Shown here: positions 47,273 to 56,746 of the stretch, in pieces
Position numbering within the stretch: the first letter of the stretch is position 1
Layout of the letters: the number at the start of each line of letters is the position of its first letter
Origin: Pseudomonas persica
GTDB taxonomy: Bacteria > Pseudomonadota > Gammaproteobacteria > Pseudomonadales > Pseudomonadaceae
Assembly (NCBI RefSeq): GCF_900291015.1
Contig: NZ_OLKL01000007.1
Coordinates: 1-64,000 of the forward strand
Direction: 5' to 3'
DNA length: 64,000 nt
Notes under the pieces: model-generated
Seen by the model: the letters and a program-made list of their open reading frames with translations, nothing else
What the model was told of the DNA's origin: nothing
Database searches by the model: none
Translations under genes and position numbers: made by a program

Positions 47273-49255
47273 TCACGCGCCAGATGAGGTCGGCGTTTGT
47301 GCGGGAACATTCCGGCTCAGCAGGGCGAGGAGCTGGGTTTTTTCCTCGCTGGTCAATTCGCTTTGACGTGATTTCCTGAGCAGTTGTTCCAGGCTGCGCT
47401 CGCGTTGGCGGGCAGACAAGCTAGTTATAGTGTCGAAAAACTGTTGTTCAAGGTTGTCGGCCACGATCAGCCATTCCTTTTCCGCCAGGGCCCGCAGCAG
47501 GCGCCCCTGTTCGGTGCCGTGCCAACGTGCGATCAACTGCATTGAGCTTAGCCCAGGATTTTTCTGCGCGGCTTCGATCAGTGCTACCAGCAGCTGGCTG
47601 TACAGGTGCTCTTCGTCAGCGAAGTGGCTGGCATCTTCCACCTTGCCGGCCAGCAGTGGGTGGTGCAGCAGGGTGCGCAGAGCGGCCAGGGTGGGTGGCT
47701 CGACCGGGGCCGGCACGCGTGGTGGCGCTTCATCGCGTTGCTGCCAGGGCTTGCCGCCCTTGCGGTTCTTGTCCCAGGGCTTGTCGCTCCATTGCTTCTT
47801 GCCAGCGCCCTTGTTCGGCTTCCACTCCTGCTCCTGATGAACGGGGGCGTAGTCGTGCTGCGGCATGTCGCCGTAGTCGGGGGTGTAGCTGGCCATGGCG
47901 TCGTAGTCGTAGCCAGGGTCGTAGTCCGGCACGCTGCTGGGGGCCGGGGCGTGTTGCGCCAGTTGCTCGACCAGCTGCGGGTCAAGGCCGGTGATTTCCT
48001 TCAGGCGGTTGCGCATCAGTTGGCGCAGGTTGGCGCCGGGGATCTTTTCGATCAACGGTGCGGCCAGGGTCGCCATGTGCGCCTTGCCTTCCAGCGAGCG
48101 CGGGTCGGCTTCGACGCTTAATTGCTCGAAGAAGTAATCGGCCAGCGGCTGGGCGTGCTGGTTGATGCGGGCCATGAAGGCATCGGTGCCTTCGGCGCGC
48201 ACCAGGCTGTCCGGGTCTTCGCCTTCGGGCAGGAACAGGAAGCGCGCGCGGCGGCCGTCCTGCAGGTTCGACAGGGTCGATTCCAGGGCGCGCCAGGCAG
48301 CCTTGCGCCCGGCCTGGTCACCGTCGAAGCAGAACAGCACGCTGGGCACCACGCGAAACAGGCGCTTGAGGTGCTCTTCGCTGGTGGCAGTGCCGAGTGT
48401 GGCTACGGCATTGCGCAGGCCCTGCTGGGCCAGGGCAATGACGTCCATGTAGCCCTCGACGACGATGATTTCGTCGAGGTTGCGGTTGTGCTTGCGTGCC
48501 TCGTACAGGCCGTACAGTTCCTGGCCCTTGTGGAACACCGGGGTTTCCGGCGAGTTCAGGTACTTGGGTTTGTCGTCGCCGAGTACCCGGCCGCCGAAGG
48601 CGATGATGCGCCCGCGGCTGTCGCGGATCGGGAACATCACCCGGTCGCGGAAACGGTCGTAGCGCTTGCCGCTCTCGGCGTTCTCGATCAGCAGGCCGGC
48701 ATCGATCATCACCTTTTGCTGCAGGCTGTCGGCACCCAGGTGCTTGAGCAGGTTGTCCCAGCCTGGTGGGGCGAAGCCCAGGCCAAAGTCACGGGCGATT
48801 TCCCCGGACAGGCCGCGACCCTTGAGGTACTCCACCGCCGCCTTGCGGGTCGGGTGGTTACGCAGGGCCTGGCGGTAGAACTCCGAGGCGGCGTCCAGCA
48901 GCGGGTATAGCGGCGAATCGGTTGGCTGGCGCGGCTTGTGGTCGCGGCGGCCTTGCTCGCGGGGCACTTCCATGCCGGCGGCGCGGGCCAGTTCCTCGAC
49001 GGCCTGGGGGAAGTCCAGGTTGTCGTGGTCCATGACGAAGCCCAGGGCGTTGCCGCCGGCGCCGCAGCCGAAGCAGTAGTAGAACTGCTTGTCGGGGCTG
49101 ACCGTGAAGGAAGGGGTCTTTTCCTTGTGGAACGGGCAGCAGGCGGAGTAGTTCTTGCCGGTTTTTTTCAGCTGAACGCGCGAACTCACCACGTCGACGA
49201 TGTCGAGGCGGTTGATAAGGTCGTCAATGAAACTCTGGGGAATCAGCCCGGCCAT
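47273..49255 (-). CDS. dnaG: DNA primase
   Basis: Makes RNA primers for replication. The 660-residue protein has an N-terminal zinc-binding domain (CPFHKEKTPSF, then YYCFGCG, about residues 39-63). The RNA-polymerase core and TOPRIM segment are visible as IVVEGYMDVIALAQQG and CFDGDQAG. The C-terminal DnaB-binding domain has the charged helices near LSARQRERSLEQLLRKSR. The ATG at 49255 beginning MAGLIPQSF matches the family; seven extra upstream codons are rejected. A proline- and tyrosine-rich linker at about 440-500 separates the core from the C-terminus. Confidence 0.97.
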   Translation of the reverse strand: MAGLIPQSFIDDLINRLDIVDVVSSRVQLKKTGKNYSACCPFHKEKTPSFTVSPDKQFYYCFGCGAGGNALGFVMDHDNLDFPQAVEELARAAGMEVPREQGRRDHKPRQPTDSPLYPLLDAASEFYRQALRNHPTRKAAVEYLKGRGLSGEIARDFGLGFAPPGWDNLLKHLGADSLQQKVMIDAGLLIENAESGKRYDRFRDRVMFPIRDSRGRIIAFGGRVLGDDKPKYLNSPETPVFHKGQELYGLYEARKHNRNLDEIIVVEGYMDVIALAQQGLRNAVATLGTATSEEHLKRLFRVVPSVLFCFDGDQAGRKAAWRALESTLSNLQDGRRARFLFLPEGEDPDSLVRAEGTDAFMARINQHAQPLADYFFEQLSVEADPRSLEGKAHMATLAAPLIEKIPGANLRQLMRNRLKEITGLDPQLVEQLAQHAPAPSSVPDYDPGYDYDAMASYTPDYGDMPQHDYAPVHQEQEWKPNKGAGKKQWSDKPWDKNRKGGKPWQQRDEAPPRVPAPVEPPTLAALRTLLHHPLLAGKVEDASHFADEEHLYSQLLVALIEAAQKNPGLSSMQLIARWHGTEQGRLLRALAEKEWLIVADNLEQQFFDTITSLSARQRERSLEQLLRKSRQSELTSEEKTQLLALLSRNVPAQTPTSSGA

Positions 49256-49501
49256 GGCAGTCTCGTCATCTGGCAACTGGCAAGTCTAATCGCTCACGCG
49301 CCGAATGGGGCGAGTGCCGCTTGGGGAAGTGCGAGGGAATGTGTGCTCGTCGCCAGCCCCTGAGGGCCCGTCAGTCGGACGTGCACGTCTGGTCATACAA
49401 CAAGGAGGACCAGCTCTGACGTTTCAGGCAGGTTGCCCATGTGCAGTTCGCGTTAAGCTTGTGCAGGGCCTTGAGCTAGCTGCTCAAGTTTGAGGCTACT
49501 A

Positions 49502-49535
49502 CTGCCATCGCCCGGCGGTTAGCCGGGCAGGGCAG
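49502..49535 (-). terminator. Hairpin between rpsU and dnaG
   Basis: CTGCC..GCCCGGC-GGTTA-GCCGGGC..GGCAG forms a 7-bp core extended by an outer 5-bp helix, 24 bases after rpsU. It has no T-run. In E. coli a terminator or processing site lies at this spot. The rest of the 300-base rpsU-dnaG gap shows no gene. Confidence 0.5.
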
Positions 49536-49558
49536 AAGCTTTGCGTTGAACGTCTGTA

Positions 49559-49774
49559 TTAGTACAGACGAACGGCGCGGCGCTGTTCGCGCTGAACTTT
49601 CTTGGCGTGACGCTTAACAGCAGCAGCTGCTTTGCGCTTACGCTCGGCGGTCGGCTTCTCGTAAAACTCGCGGCTACGAACTTCAGCCAGTACACCGGCT
49701 TTTTCGCAGGAGCGCTTGAAACGACGCAGAGCTACGTCGAAGGGTTCGTTCTCTTTAACTTTGACGGCTGGCAT
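49559..49774 (-). CDS. rpsU: 30S ribosomal protein S21
   Basis: A 71-residue basic ribosomal protein ([20 protein letters not shown], and lysine/arginine-rich C-terminus ending RRAVRLY). It is the first gene of the macromolecular-synthesis operon with dnaG and rpoD. An AAGGTAG site precedes the ATG. Divergent from tsaD across about 200 bases. I see no clear LexA box in that gap. Confidence 0.98.
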   Translation of the reverse strand: MPAVKVKENEPFDVALRRFKRSCEKAGVLAEVRSREFYEKPTAERKRKAAAAVKRHAKKVQREQRRAVRLY

Positions 49775-49978
49775 CCAGGGCTACCTTAATTCATTACCGG
49801 GGTAGACGTGCTCCTGGCAAAACAAAGGTGTGCTGGAGAACGTCGGTTTTCAAGGGTTGCGGATGTTAACCCTTAGCAAGCCGGAATGCAAAGCCTCTGA
49901 TCGAAAACCGCTGGTCGGCATCCGACACGGGGACTATCATGCGCGGCTTCGAATTCAGCCCCCACAAGGGACGAACCC

Positions 49979-51004
49979 ATGCTAGTACTGGGATTGGAAA
50001 CATCCTGCGACGAAACTGGCGTCGCATTATACGACAGCGAGCGCGGTTTGTTGGCCGACGCGCTGTTCAGCCAGATCGACCTGCACCGTGTGTTCGGCGG
50101 TGTGGTGCCAGAGCTTGCCTCGCGTGACCACGTCAAGCGCATGCTGCCACTCATCCGCCAGGTGCTGGACGAGGCCGGCTGCGTCGCCACCGAGATCGAC
50201 GCCATCGCCTACACCGCCGGCCCGGGCCTGGTCGGTGCATTGCTGGTGGGGGCCTCCTGTGCCCAGGCGCTGGCCTTCGCCTGGGACATCCCGGCGATTG
50301 GCGTGCACCACATGGAAGGCCACCTGCTGGCGCCCATGCTGGAAGAAAACCCGCCGGAGTTTCCGTTCGTCGCTTTGTTGGTTTCCGGTGGCCACACCCA
50401 GCTGGTACGGGTCGATGGCATCGGTCAGTACGAGCTGCTGGGCGAGAGCCTGGACGACGCCGCCGGTGAAGCGTTCGACAAGACTGCCAAGCTGATCGGC
50501 CTGAATTACCCCGGTGGCCCGGAAATCGCCCGCCTGGCCGAGCGCGGCGTGCCTGGCCGCTTCGTGTTCCCGCGGCCGATGACCGACCGCCCGGGCCTGG
50601 AATTCAGCTTCAGCGGCCTGAAAACCTTTGCCCTGAACACCTGGCAGCAGTGCCGCGATGCCGGCGACGACAGTGAGCAAACCCGTTGCGACCTGTCCCT
50701 GGCATTCCAACAGGCGGTGGTGGAGACTTTGACCATCAAGTGCAAGCGGGCGCTGAAGCAGACTGGCCTCAAGCGCCTGGTCATTGCCGGTGGTGTCAGC
50801 GCCAACAAGGCTCTGCGCGCGTCCCTCGAGGACATGCTCGGCAGCATCAAGGGCAATGTGTACTACGCACGTCCGCAGTTCTGCACCGACAACGGCGCGA
50901 TGATCGCCTACGCTGGCTGCCAGCGCTTGTTGGCCGGACAGCAGCAGGACCTGGCAATCAGCGTGCAGGCACGCTGGCCAATGGAGCAGTTGCCGCCGGT
51001 TTAA
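49979..51004 (+). CDS. tsaD: tRNA threonylcarbamoyladenosine transferase subunit TsaD
   Basis: ASKHA-fold metalloenzyme of 341 residues that transfers threonylcarbamoyl to A37 of ANN-decoding tRNAs. The N-terminal nucleotide-binding [18 protein letters not shown] is followed by the metal-binding [36 protein letters not shown] and [15 protein letters not shown] are also present. AAGGGA precedes the ATG. It is divergent from rpsU and convergent with plsY. Confidence 0.97.
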   Translation: MLVLGLETSCDETGVALYDSERGLLADALFSQIDLHRVFGGVVPELASRDHVKRMLPLIRQVLDEAGCVATEIDAIAYTAGPGLVGALLVGASCAQALAFAWDIPAIGVHHMEGHLLAPMLEENPPEFPFVALLVSGGHTQLVRVDGIGQYELLGESLDDAAGEAFDKTAKLIGLNYPGGPEIARLAERGVPGRFVFPRPMTDRPGLEFSFSGLKTFALNTWQQCRDAGDDSEQTRCDLSLAFQQAVVETLTIKCKRALKQTGLKRLVIAGGVSANKALRASLEDMLGSIKGNVYYARPQFCTDNGAMIAYAGCQRLLAGQQQDLAISVQARWPMEQLPPV

Positions 51005-51007
51005 GCG

Positions 51008-51577
51008 TCAGAAGTGCCGTTCGCGCCCGGCAAACAGGTCGCGCAGGTTGCTGCGGTGGCGCCACACGATCATCGCCGTCAGCACGGTCATCGGCAGCAG
51101 GGCTTCGGGCTCGCGCCAGGCCAGCAATGGCAGGATCAGCGGTGTGGCGATCAGCGCCGCCAGCGAGCTGGTACGGGTAAGGTAGAAGATCAGCAGCCAG
51201 GCGCCGATGGCCAGCAACGCGGCCGGGAAGTACAGGGCCATGAGCATGCCGGCGGCAGTTGCCACGCCCTTGCCACCCTGGAAGCGGAAATACAGCGGGA
51301 ACAGGTGGCCCAGCACCGCGCACACGCCAACCCAGGCCTGCGCGTGCAGGTCCAGCCCGGCAAGGCGGGCGAGCAAAACCGGCAACAGGCCCTTGCACAG
51401 GTCGCCAAGCAGGGTCAGGATCGCCAGTTTGCGGCCTGCCAGGCGTAGCATGTTGGTGGCGCCGGCATTGCCTGAACCGCTGGAACGCGGGTCCGGGCTG
51501 CCGGTCAGGCGGCTGAGGACGATGGCGAAGGACAGCGAGCCGAGCAGGTAGGCGAGCAACGCCAGTAACCAAAACAT
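51008..51577 (-). CDS. plsY: Glycerol-3-phosphate acyltransferase PlsY
   Basis: Inner-membrane enzyme that uses acyl-phosphate to make lysophosphatidic acid. The 189-residue protein has five hydrophobic helices. Its three catalytic loop motifs are [34 protein letters not shown] and the [13 protein letters not shown] tail. It is convergent with tsaD (three-base gap) and divergent from folB (74 bases). Confidence 0.95.
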   Translation of the reverse strand: MFWLLALLAYLLGSLSFAIVLSRLTGSPDPRSSGSGNAGATNMLRLAGRKLAILTLLGDLCKGLLPVLLARLAGLDLHAQAWVGVCAVLGHLFPLYFRFQGGKGVATAAGMLMALYFPAALLAIGAWLLIFYLTRTSSLAALIATPLILPLLAWREPEALLPMTVLTAMIVWRHRSNLRDLFAGRERHF

Positions 51578-51651
51578 GCTAACTATTCCGGGCGAGGACG
51601 CCCTGATTCTAACGGCGCCAGTCGCCCTTGTCGTGCTGTGGAGAGAAGTGC

Positions 51652-52008
51652 TTGGACAGAGTGTTCATCGAAGGCCTGGAAGTCGATACCGTCATCGGTG
51701 CCTATGACTGGGAGCGGGATATTCGCCAGTGCTTGCGCCTGGACCTGAGCTTTGCCTGGGACAACCGCCCGGCTGCGGCCGGTGACGACCTGAGCCTGGC
51801 GCTGGACTATGCCAGTGTGTCGGCGCGCATCCAGGCGTTTGCCGAACAGGCCCGTTTCGAGTTGGTGGAAACCTTCGCCGAGCGCCTGGTGGCGACGTTG
51901 ATGGAAGAGTTCCATATCCCGTGGGTGCGGTTGAAGCTGACCAAGCCGGGTGCGGTGCCTGCGGCCCGTGGTGGTGTCGGCGTGGAGATCGAGCGCGGAT
52001 GTCTCTAA
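51652..52008 (+). CDS. folB: Dihydroneopterin aldolase
   Basis: A 118-residue folate enzyme, also able to epimerise its substrate. [20 protein letters not shown] has the family N-terminus. [17 protein letters not shown] contains the conserved tyrosine, and [20 protein letters not shown] the catalytic lysine. The start is TTG, since no ATG fits the family; GGAGAG lies upstream. A reading eight codons longer adds cysteines absent from the family. Its stop overlaps folK by ten bases. Confidence 0.93.
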   Translation: MDRVFIEGLEVDTVIGAYDWERDIRQCLRLDLSFAWDNRPAAAGDDLSLALDYASVSARIQAFAEQARFELVETFAERLVATLMEEFHIPWVRLKLTKPGAVPAARGGVGVEIERGCL

Positions 52009-52508
52009 GCACGGTTTACCTGGGCCTTGGCAGCAACATCGACCGCGAGGCGCACTTGTGCGCCGGGCTCGATGCGTTGGCGGGCATCCTGACCGACATA
52101 CGCTGTTCGCCGGCGTTCGAAAGCCAGGCGGTGGGGATCAAGAGCGGGCCGTTCATCAACTTCGTGGTGACCGGGCAGACGGCGTTGCCGTTGATCGAAC
52201 TGGACCGCCGGCTGAAGTTCATCGAGGCCGACAATGGCCGCTATGCGCCTGACCGCAGAGGGCTGCCACTGGATATCGACGTGCTGATGTATGACGATTT
52301 GCACGGCACGTTCGATGGGCTGGTGTTGCCTCGGGCCGAGATCCTGAAGAACGCCTTTGTGCTGTGGCCGCTGTCGCTGCTGGCGCCGGAGCTGGTGCAC
52401 CCGGGGGTAGGCAAGACGATGGCGCAGTTGTGGCAGGAGGCGCGAATCGATCAGGTGTTGGCGCCGGTTGCCTTTGAGTGGCGTGGGTTGCAGCTGACTC
52501 CAGCTTGA
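51999..52508 (+). CDS. folK: 6-hydroxymethyl-dihydropterin pyrophosphokinase
   Basis: Transfers pyrophosphate from ATP to hydroxymethyl-dihydropterin, the step after FolB. The 169-residue protein has VYLGLGSNIDREAHL at the N-terminus, the FINFVVTGQT strand, RYAPDRRGLPLDIDVLMYDD with the metal aspartates, and LPRAEILKNAFVLWPL. The ATG overlaps the end of folB; the longer frame into folB is rejected. The expected HPR-type motif is shortened to LPRAEI. Confidence 0.93.
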   Translation: MSLSTVYLGLGSNIDREAHLCAGLDALAGILTDIRCSPAFESQAVGIKSGPFINFVVTGQTALPLIELDRRLKFIEADNGRYAPDRRGLPLDIDVLMYDDLHGTFDGLVLPRAEILKNAFVLWPLSLLAPELVHPGVGKTMAQLWQEARIDQVLAPVAFEWRGLQLTPA

Positions 52509-52515
52509 ACCGGTG

Positions 52516-52612
52516 CCGGCCCTTTCGCGGCTAAAGCCGCTCCCACAGTGATCGCATGATGCCAAGTGTTGTGCGATTCCTGTGGGAGCGGCTTTAGCCG
52601 CGAAAGGGCCGG
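52516..52612. repeat. REP pair, perfect inverted (variant core)
   Basis: Arms 52516-52547 and 52581-52612 are exact 32-bp reverse complements with core GGGAGCGGCTTTAGCCGC. They separate convergent folK and cca. Confidence 0.93.
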
Positions 52613-52617
52613 TATGG

Positions 52618-53724
52618 CTAACTGCGCTGGTAAGCCTCGAGTGCTTTCAGCCGCTCACTTTTGAGCGCTTCGCCCAAGGCCTGGCCAGTCAGCCCTGCCT
52701 GCACCAACGGCTTCACATCCACCGCCCGCGCCGCTGCCGCTGCCCCTCGCAGGTAATCGGCCTGTGGATAACCCGATTTGCCTTCGCCCAGCGCTGCCAT
52801 CTCGCAAGCGATCAGGAAGTCCTCGAAGCGCTGCGGCCGCCGGTACACATCGAACTTCTGCAACAACGCCAGCAATGCCGTGGCGGGCAGCCCCAGCGCC
52901 TGGTTGCCTTGCGCCAGGCACTCGCCCGTCAGCAACGCCAGCTCCTGGCACTCTCGCGGCGCCTTGAGGCGCTGGTTGATAGCTTTGATCGCGGCTGGTG
53001 CCAGTGCTCGCAGCAAGCAGGCCCAGCGTACATGCAGGGGCTGTTCGTGCATTGCCGCCTGTTCCAGCGCCGCCAAGGCCTGGGGGCCGTCATCAAGCTC
53101 AGGCAACAGCTCCTGCCGGGCCCCACAAGCACTCAGCACCTGGAAGAACACCTGCGGCTGCACCTCCATCAGCGCCCGCTCGATTTCTTTCCAGCTGCGC
53201 TCGGCAGTCAGCGCCTGCAGTTCGCCAGAGGCGCTGATCCGGCGCATCAACTCAAGGGTCTCATCGGCAACCCGGAAACCCAGCGGTGCATAACGGGCAG
53301 CAAAGCGCGCAACACGCAGCACGCGCAAAGGATCTTCGGCGAATGCCGGGGAAACATGGCGCAACAGGCGCTGATCGAGATCGTCCTGGCCATGATAGGG
53401 GTCGTACAGCGTACCCGCCTCATCCTCGGCCATCGCATTGATGGTCAGGTCACGGCGGATCAGGTCTTCTTCCAGGGTCACATCGGGGCTGGCGTGGAAG
53501 GTGAACCCGCCGTAGCCGCGCCCGCTTTTGCGCTCGGTGCGCGCCAAGGCGTATTCCTCGCCGGTTTTCGGGTGCAGGAATACAGGGAAATCAGCGCCGA
53601 CCGGGCGAAAGCCCTTGGCGTGCATTTCCTCGACCGTGGCGCCGACCACCAGCCAGTCGATATCGCTGACCGGACGGCCGAGCAGGCGGTCGCGCACGGC
53701 GCCGCCGACTTTGTAGATGTGCAT
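52618..53724 (-). CDS. cca: CCA-adding tRNA nucleotidyltransferase
   Basis: Adds or repairs the CCA end of tRNAs. The 368-residue class II enzyme has [20 protein letters not shown] with the G-G and D-x-D catalytic pattern. [10 protein letters not shown] is the ribose-selecting motif, and [14 protein letters not shown] lies in the neck. [11 protein letters not shown] also matches. It lacks the C-terminal HD phosphohydrolase domain of E. coli Cca, as is usual in pseudomonads. Length and start agree with that short form. A 16-bp perfect hairpin lies just before its ribosome site. Confidence 0.95.
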   Translation of the reverse strand: MHIYKVGGAVRDRLLGRPVSDIDWLVVGATVEEMHAKGFRPVGADFPVFLHPKTGEEYALARTERKSGRGYGGFTFHASPDVTLEEDLIRRDLTINAMAEDEAGTLYDPYHGQDDLDQRLLRHVSPAFAEDPLRVLRVARFAARYAPLGFRVADETLELMRRISASGELQALTAERSWKEIERALMEVQPQVFFQVLSACGARQELLPELDDGPQALAALEQAAMHEQPLHVRWACLLRALAPAAIKAINQRLKAPRECQELALLTGECLAQGNQALGLPATALLALLQKFDVYRRPQRFEDFLIACEMAALGEGKSGYPQADYLRGAAAAARAVDVKPLVQAGLTGQALGEALKSERLKALEAYQRS

Positions 53725-53735
53725 GTGCAGCTCTC

Positions 53736-53771
53736 CATAACTGCCGACAGGATACCCTGTCGGCAGTTATG
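53736..53771 (-). other. Perfect 16-bp hairpin in the spoVR-cca gap
   Basis: CATAACTGCCGACAGG-ATAC-CCTGTCGGCAGTTATG has 16 perfect pairs and a four-base loop. It fills nearly all of the 55-base gap between the spoVR stop and cca. It has no T-run and ends at the GGAG ribosome site of cca, so it may act as a terminator or affect cca translation. Confidence 0.7.
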
Positions 53772-53779
53772 GCGTAGCC

Positions 53780-55348
53780 CTAGAGGTGGTGGATGACCGC
53801 CAGGTCCATGCGGCCGTAGTCGGCGCTTTCGCCGTGTTCGCCGCGCGGTGGCATATGGTGGGTCTTCATCACCTGCTCGCCCTGCACGGTCTCCAGATGG
53901 ATGTCGAAGCCCCACAGGCGGTGCAGGTGTTTGAGCACTTCATCGGTCGAATCGCCCAGCGGTTTGCGGTTGTGTTGCTGGTGGCGCAAGGTCAGCGAGC
54001 GGTCGCCGCGGCGGTCGACGCTCCAGATCTGCACGTTGGGTTCGCGGTTGCCCAGGTTGTACTGCGCCGCCAGTAGTTCGCGAATGGTCCGGTAGCCGGC
54101 CTCGTCGTGGATGGCAGGTACATACAGGTCGTCGCGCTGGTCGTCATCGAGAATGCTGAACAGCTTGAGATCACGCATGACCTTGGGCGACAGATACTGC
54201 AGGATAAAGCTCTCGTCCTTGAAGCTGCTCATGGCGAACTTGATGGTAGAAAGCCAGTCACTGCCGGCAATGTCTGGGAACCAGCGGCGATCTTCCTCGG
54301 TCGGGTTTTCGCACATGCGGCGGATGTCGGTGTACATCGCAAAGCCCAGCGCGTAGGGGTTGATGCCGTTGTAGTAGGGGCTGTCGAAGCCGGGCTGGAA
54401 CACCACGCTGGTGTGCGACTGCAAAAACTCCATCATGAAGCCTTCGGTGATCAGTCCCTCGTCGTACAGGTCGTTCATTAGCGTGTAGTGCCAGAACGTC
54501 GCCCAGCCTTCGTTCATTACCTGGGTCTGGCGCTGCGGGTAGAAATACTGGGCGATCTTGCGCACGATGCGCACCACTTCGCGCTGCCAGGGTTCCAGCA
54601 GCGGGGCGTTCTTCTCGATGAAATACAGGATGTTTTCCTGCGGTTCGGCGGGGAAGCGCGCATCATCGCGCTCGTTACCCTTGTCTGCGCTCTTCGGAAT
54701 GGTCCGCCACAGGTCATTGATCTGCCGCTGCAGGTGCTCCTCGCGCTCCTTCTGCCGCCGTCGCTCCTCTTCGGCGGAAATCGGGTACGGCCGCTTGTAA
54801 CGGTCGACGCCGTAGTTCATCAGGGCATGGCAGGAGTCGATCAGGTCTTCCACGGCATCGATGCCATGGCGCTCTTCGCACTGGGCGATGTACTGCTTGG
54901 CAAACACCAGGTAGTCGATGATCGAGCTGGCGTCGGTCCAGGTGCGGAACAGGTAGTTGCCTTTAAAGAAGCTGTTATGGCCGTAGCAGGCATGGGCGAT
55001 CACCAGTGCCTGCATGCACATGGTGTTTTCTTCCATCAGGTAGGCGATGCACGGGTCGGAGTTGATCACGATCTCATAGGCCAGGCCCATCTGGCCGCGG
55101 CTGTAGGACTTTTCCGTGCTGAGGAACTGCTTACCGTAGGACCAGTGGTGATAACCCAGTGGCATGCCGACCGAGGCATAGGCGTCCATCATCTGCTCGG
55201 CGGTAATGACCTCGATCTGGTTGGGGTAGGTGTCCAGGGCGTAACGCTCGGCCAGGCGGCTGATTTCCCGGTCGTAGGTCTGGATCAGTTCGAACGTCCA
55301 CTCGGACCCGGTGGAAATGGGTTGGCGTCTCTGTGCTCTGGCGGTCAT
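53780..55348 (-). CDS. spoVR: SpoVR-family protein
   Basis: A 522-residue cytosolic protein of the SpoVR/YcgB family, of unknown biochemical role, made in stationary phase or nitrogen limitation in enterobacteria. Recognisable stretches are [76 protein letters not shown] and a histidine-rich QHNRKPL region. Its ATG overlaps the yeaH stop (ATGA). With yeaH and prkA it forms the conserved stress kinase cluster. Confidence 0.95.
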   Translation of the reverse strand: MTARAQRRQPISTGSEWTFELIQTYDREISRLAERYALDTYPNQIEVITAEQMMDAYASVGMPLGYHHWSYGKQFLSTEKSYSRGQMGLAYEIVINSDPCIAYLMEENTMCMQALVIAHACYGHNSFFKGNYLFRTWTDASSIIDYLVFAKQYIAQCEERHGIDAVEDLIDSCHALMNYGVDRYKRPYPISAEEERRRQKEREEHLQRQINDLWRTIPKSADKGNERDDARFPAEPQENILYFIEKNAPLLEPWQREVVRIVRKIAQYFYPQRQTQVMNEGWATFWHYTLMNDLYDEGLITEGFMMEFLQSHTSVVFQPGFDSPYYNGINPYALGFAMYTDIRRMCENPTEEDRRWFPDIAGSDWLSTIKFAMSSFKDESFILQYLSPKVMRDLKLFSILDDDQRDDLYVPAIHDEAGYRTIRELLAAQYNLGNREPNVQIWSVDRRGDRSLTLRHQQHNRKPLGDSTDEVLKHLHRLWGFDIHLETVQGEQVMKTHHMPPRGEHGESADYGRMDLAVIHHL

Positions 55349-56616
55349 GTGGCTAACCTGCGCTGGAAGAGTTCACGGAAGACCGGGTAGATGTCGCCGG
55401 CCGATACCAACTGCTGCTGGGCGAACGTATCGGGGAAGGCTTCGCCGATGCGCTCGTATTCGTACCACAGCGCCTGGTGCTCACGAGGGGTTATTTCAAC
55501 GTAAGTGTAGTACTGCACATGCGGCATGATCTGCTTGGCCAGGATGTCGCGGCAGATCGGCGAGTCGTCGTTCCAGTTGTCGCCGTCGGAGGCCTGGGCG
55601 GCGTAGATGTTCCAGTCGCTGGCCGGGTAGCGTTCGGCCATGACCTCCTGCATCAGCTTGAGTGCGCTGGAAACGATGGTGCCGCCGGTTTCCCGCGAAT
55701 AGAAGAATTCTTCCTCGTCGACTTCACGCGCGCTGGTGTGGTGGCGGATAAAGACCACTTCGATGCGCTCGTAGTTACGTTTGAGGAACAGGTACAGCAG
55801 GATGAAGAAGCGCTTGGCGATGTCCTTGGTGGCCTGGGTCATCGAGCCGGACACGTCCATCAGGCAGAACATCACCGCCTTGGAACTGGGGTTGGGCTGC
55901 TTGACCAACAGGTTGTACTTGAGGTCGAAGGTGTCGAGGAAAGGCAGGCGGTTGATACGTGCCTTCAGGCGTTCGATCTCATGTTCGACTTCCTGGATAT
56001 CGGTGAAGTTGTCCGGTTCCTCGACCTTCAGGCGGGCGAGTTCCTTCTGCGCTTCGCGCAACAGTGCGCGGCTGCTGCCGGTCAGGGCGATGCGCCGGGC
56101 ATGGGCCGAACGCAGGGTGCGCACGATGTTGATGCGTGACGGGTTGCCTTCGTTGGCGATACCGGCGCGCACGGTCTTGAAGGTGTCTGCCCCGGTCAGG
56201 TGACGTTTGACCAGGTTGGGCAGTTCGAGGTCCTCGAACATGAACTCGAGGAATTCTTCCTGGGTGATCTGGAAGACGAAGTCATCCATGCCCTCGCCGG
56301 AGTTGCCGGCTTTGCCACGGCCACTGCCACCGCCGCCGCCTTGCGGCCTGGGGATATGTTCACCTGCGGTGAATTCCTTGTTGCCTGGGTGCACGATGGT
56401 CTGTTTGCCCCCACGACCATGGTGCAGCACCGGTTCGTCGATGTCGCGCCCCGGAATGCTGATCTGCTCGCCATGTTCCATGTCCATGATGGAACGGCGG
56501 CTCACCGCCTCTTCGACGGCTTTCTTGATGTGTTCGCGGTACCGCCGCAGGAAGCGCTGGCGGTTCACCGTGCTCTTGTTCTTGCCGTTCAGGCGTCGGT
56601 CTATAACGTAGCTCAT
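55345..56616 (-). CDS. yeaH: YeaH / DUF444 protein, VWA-like
   Basis: A 423-residue partner of PrkA. The N-terminus [20 protein letters not shown] is characteristic. A glycine-rich linker ([15 protein letters not shown]) is near residue 100. The C-terminal half is a von Willebrand A-like domain with the MIDAS-type [23 protein letters not shown] precedes the ATG at 56616; a ten-residue longer reading is rejected. Coupled to spoVR and separated from prkA by 130 bases. Confidence 0.94.
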   Translation of the reverse strand: MSYVIDRRLNGKNKSTVNRQRFLRRYREHIKKAVEEAVSRRSIMDMEHGEQISIPGRDIDEPVLHHGRGGKQTIVHPGNKEFTAGEHIPRPQGGGGGSGRGKAGNSGEGMDDFVFQITQEEFLEFMFEDLELPNLVKRHLTGADTFKTVRAGIANEGNPSRINIVRTLRSAHARRIALTGSSRALLREAQKELARLKVEEPDNFTDIQEVEHEIERLKARINRLPFLDTFDLKYNLLVKQPNPSSKAVMFCLMDVSGSMTQATKDIAKRFFILLYLFLKRNYERIEVVFIRHHTSAREVDEEEFFYSRETGGTIVSSALKLMQEVMAERYPASDWNIYAAQASDGDNWNDDSPICRDILAKQIMPHVQYYTYVEITPREHQALWYEYERIGEAFPDTFAQQQLVSAGDIYPVFRELFQRRLAT

Positions 56617-56746
56617 GGTCCCTCCGGTAGCTGGGAACAGCTGCACGCTTCAAGCTACGAGTTGCTGCAGGTAAAGGCAGCAAAGCAGCTGCCGCCGCCC
56701 AAGGCTGGCGTAGCAGCCCTGGGCGTGCGGTGTGTAGCCTGTCGCT

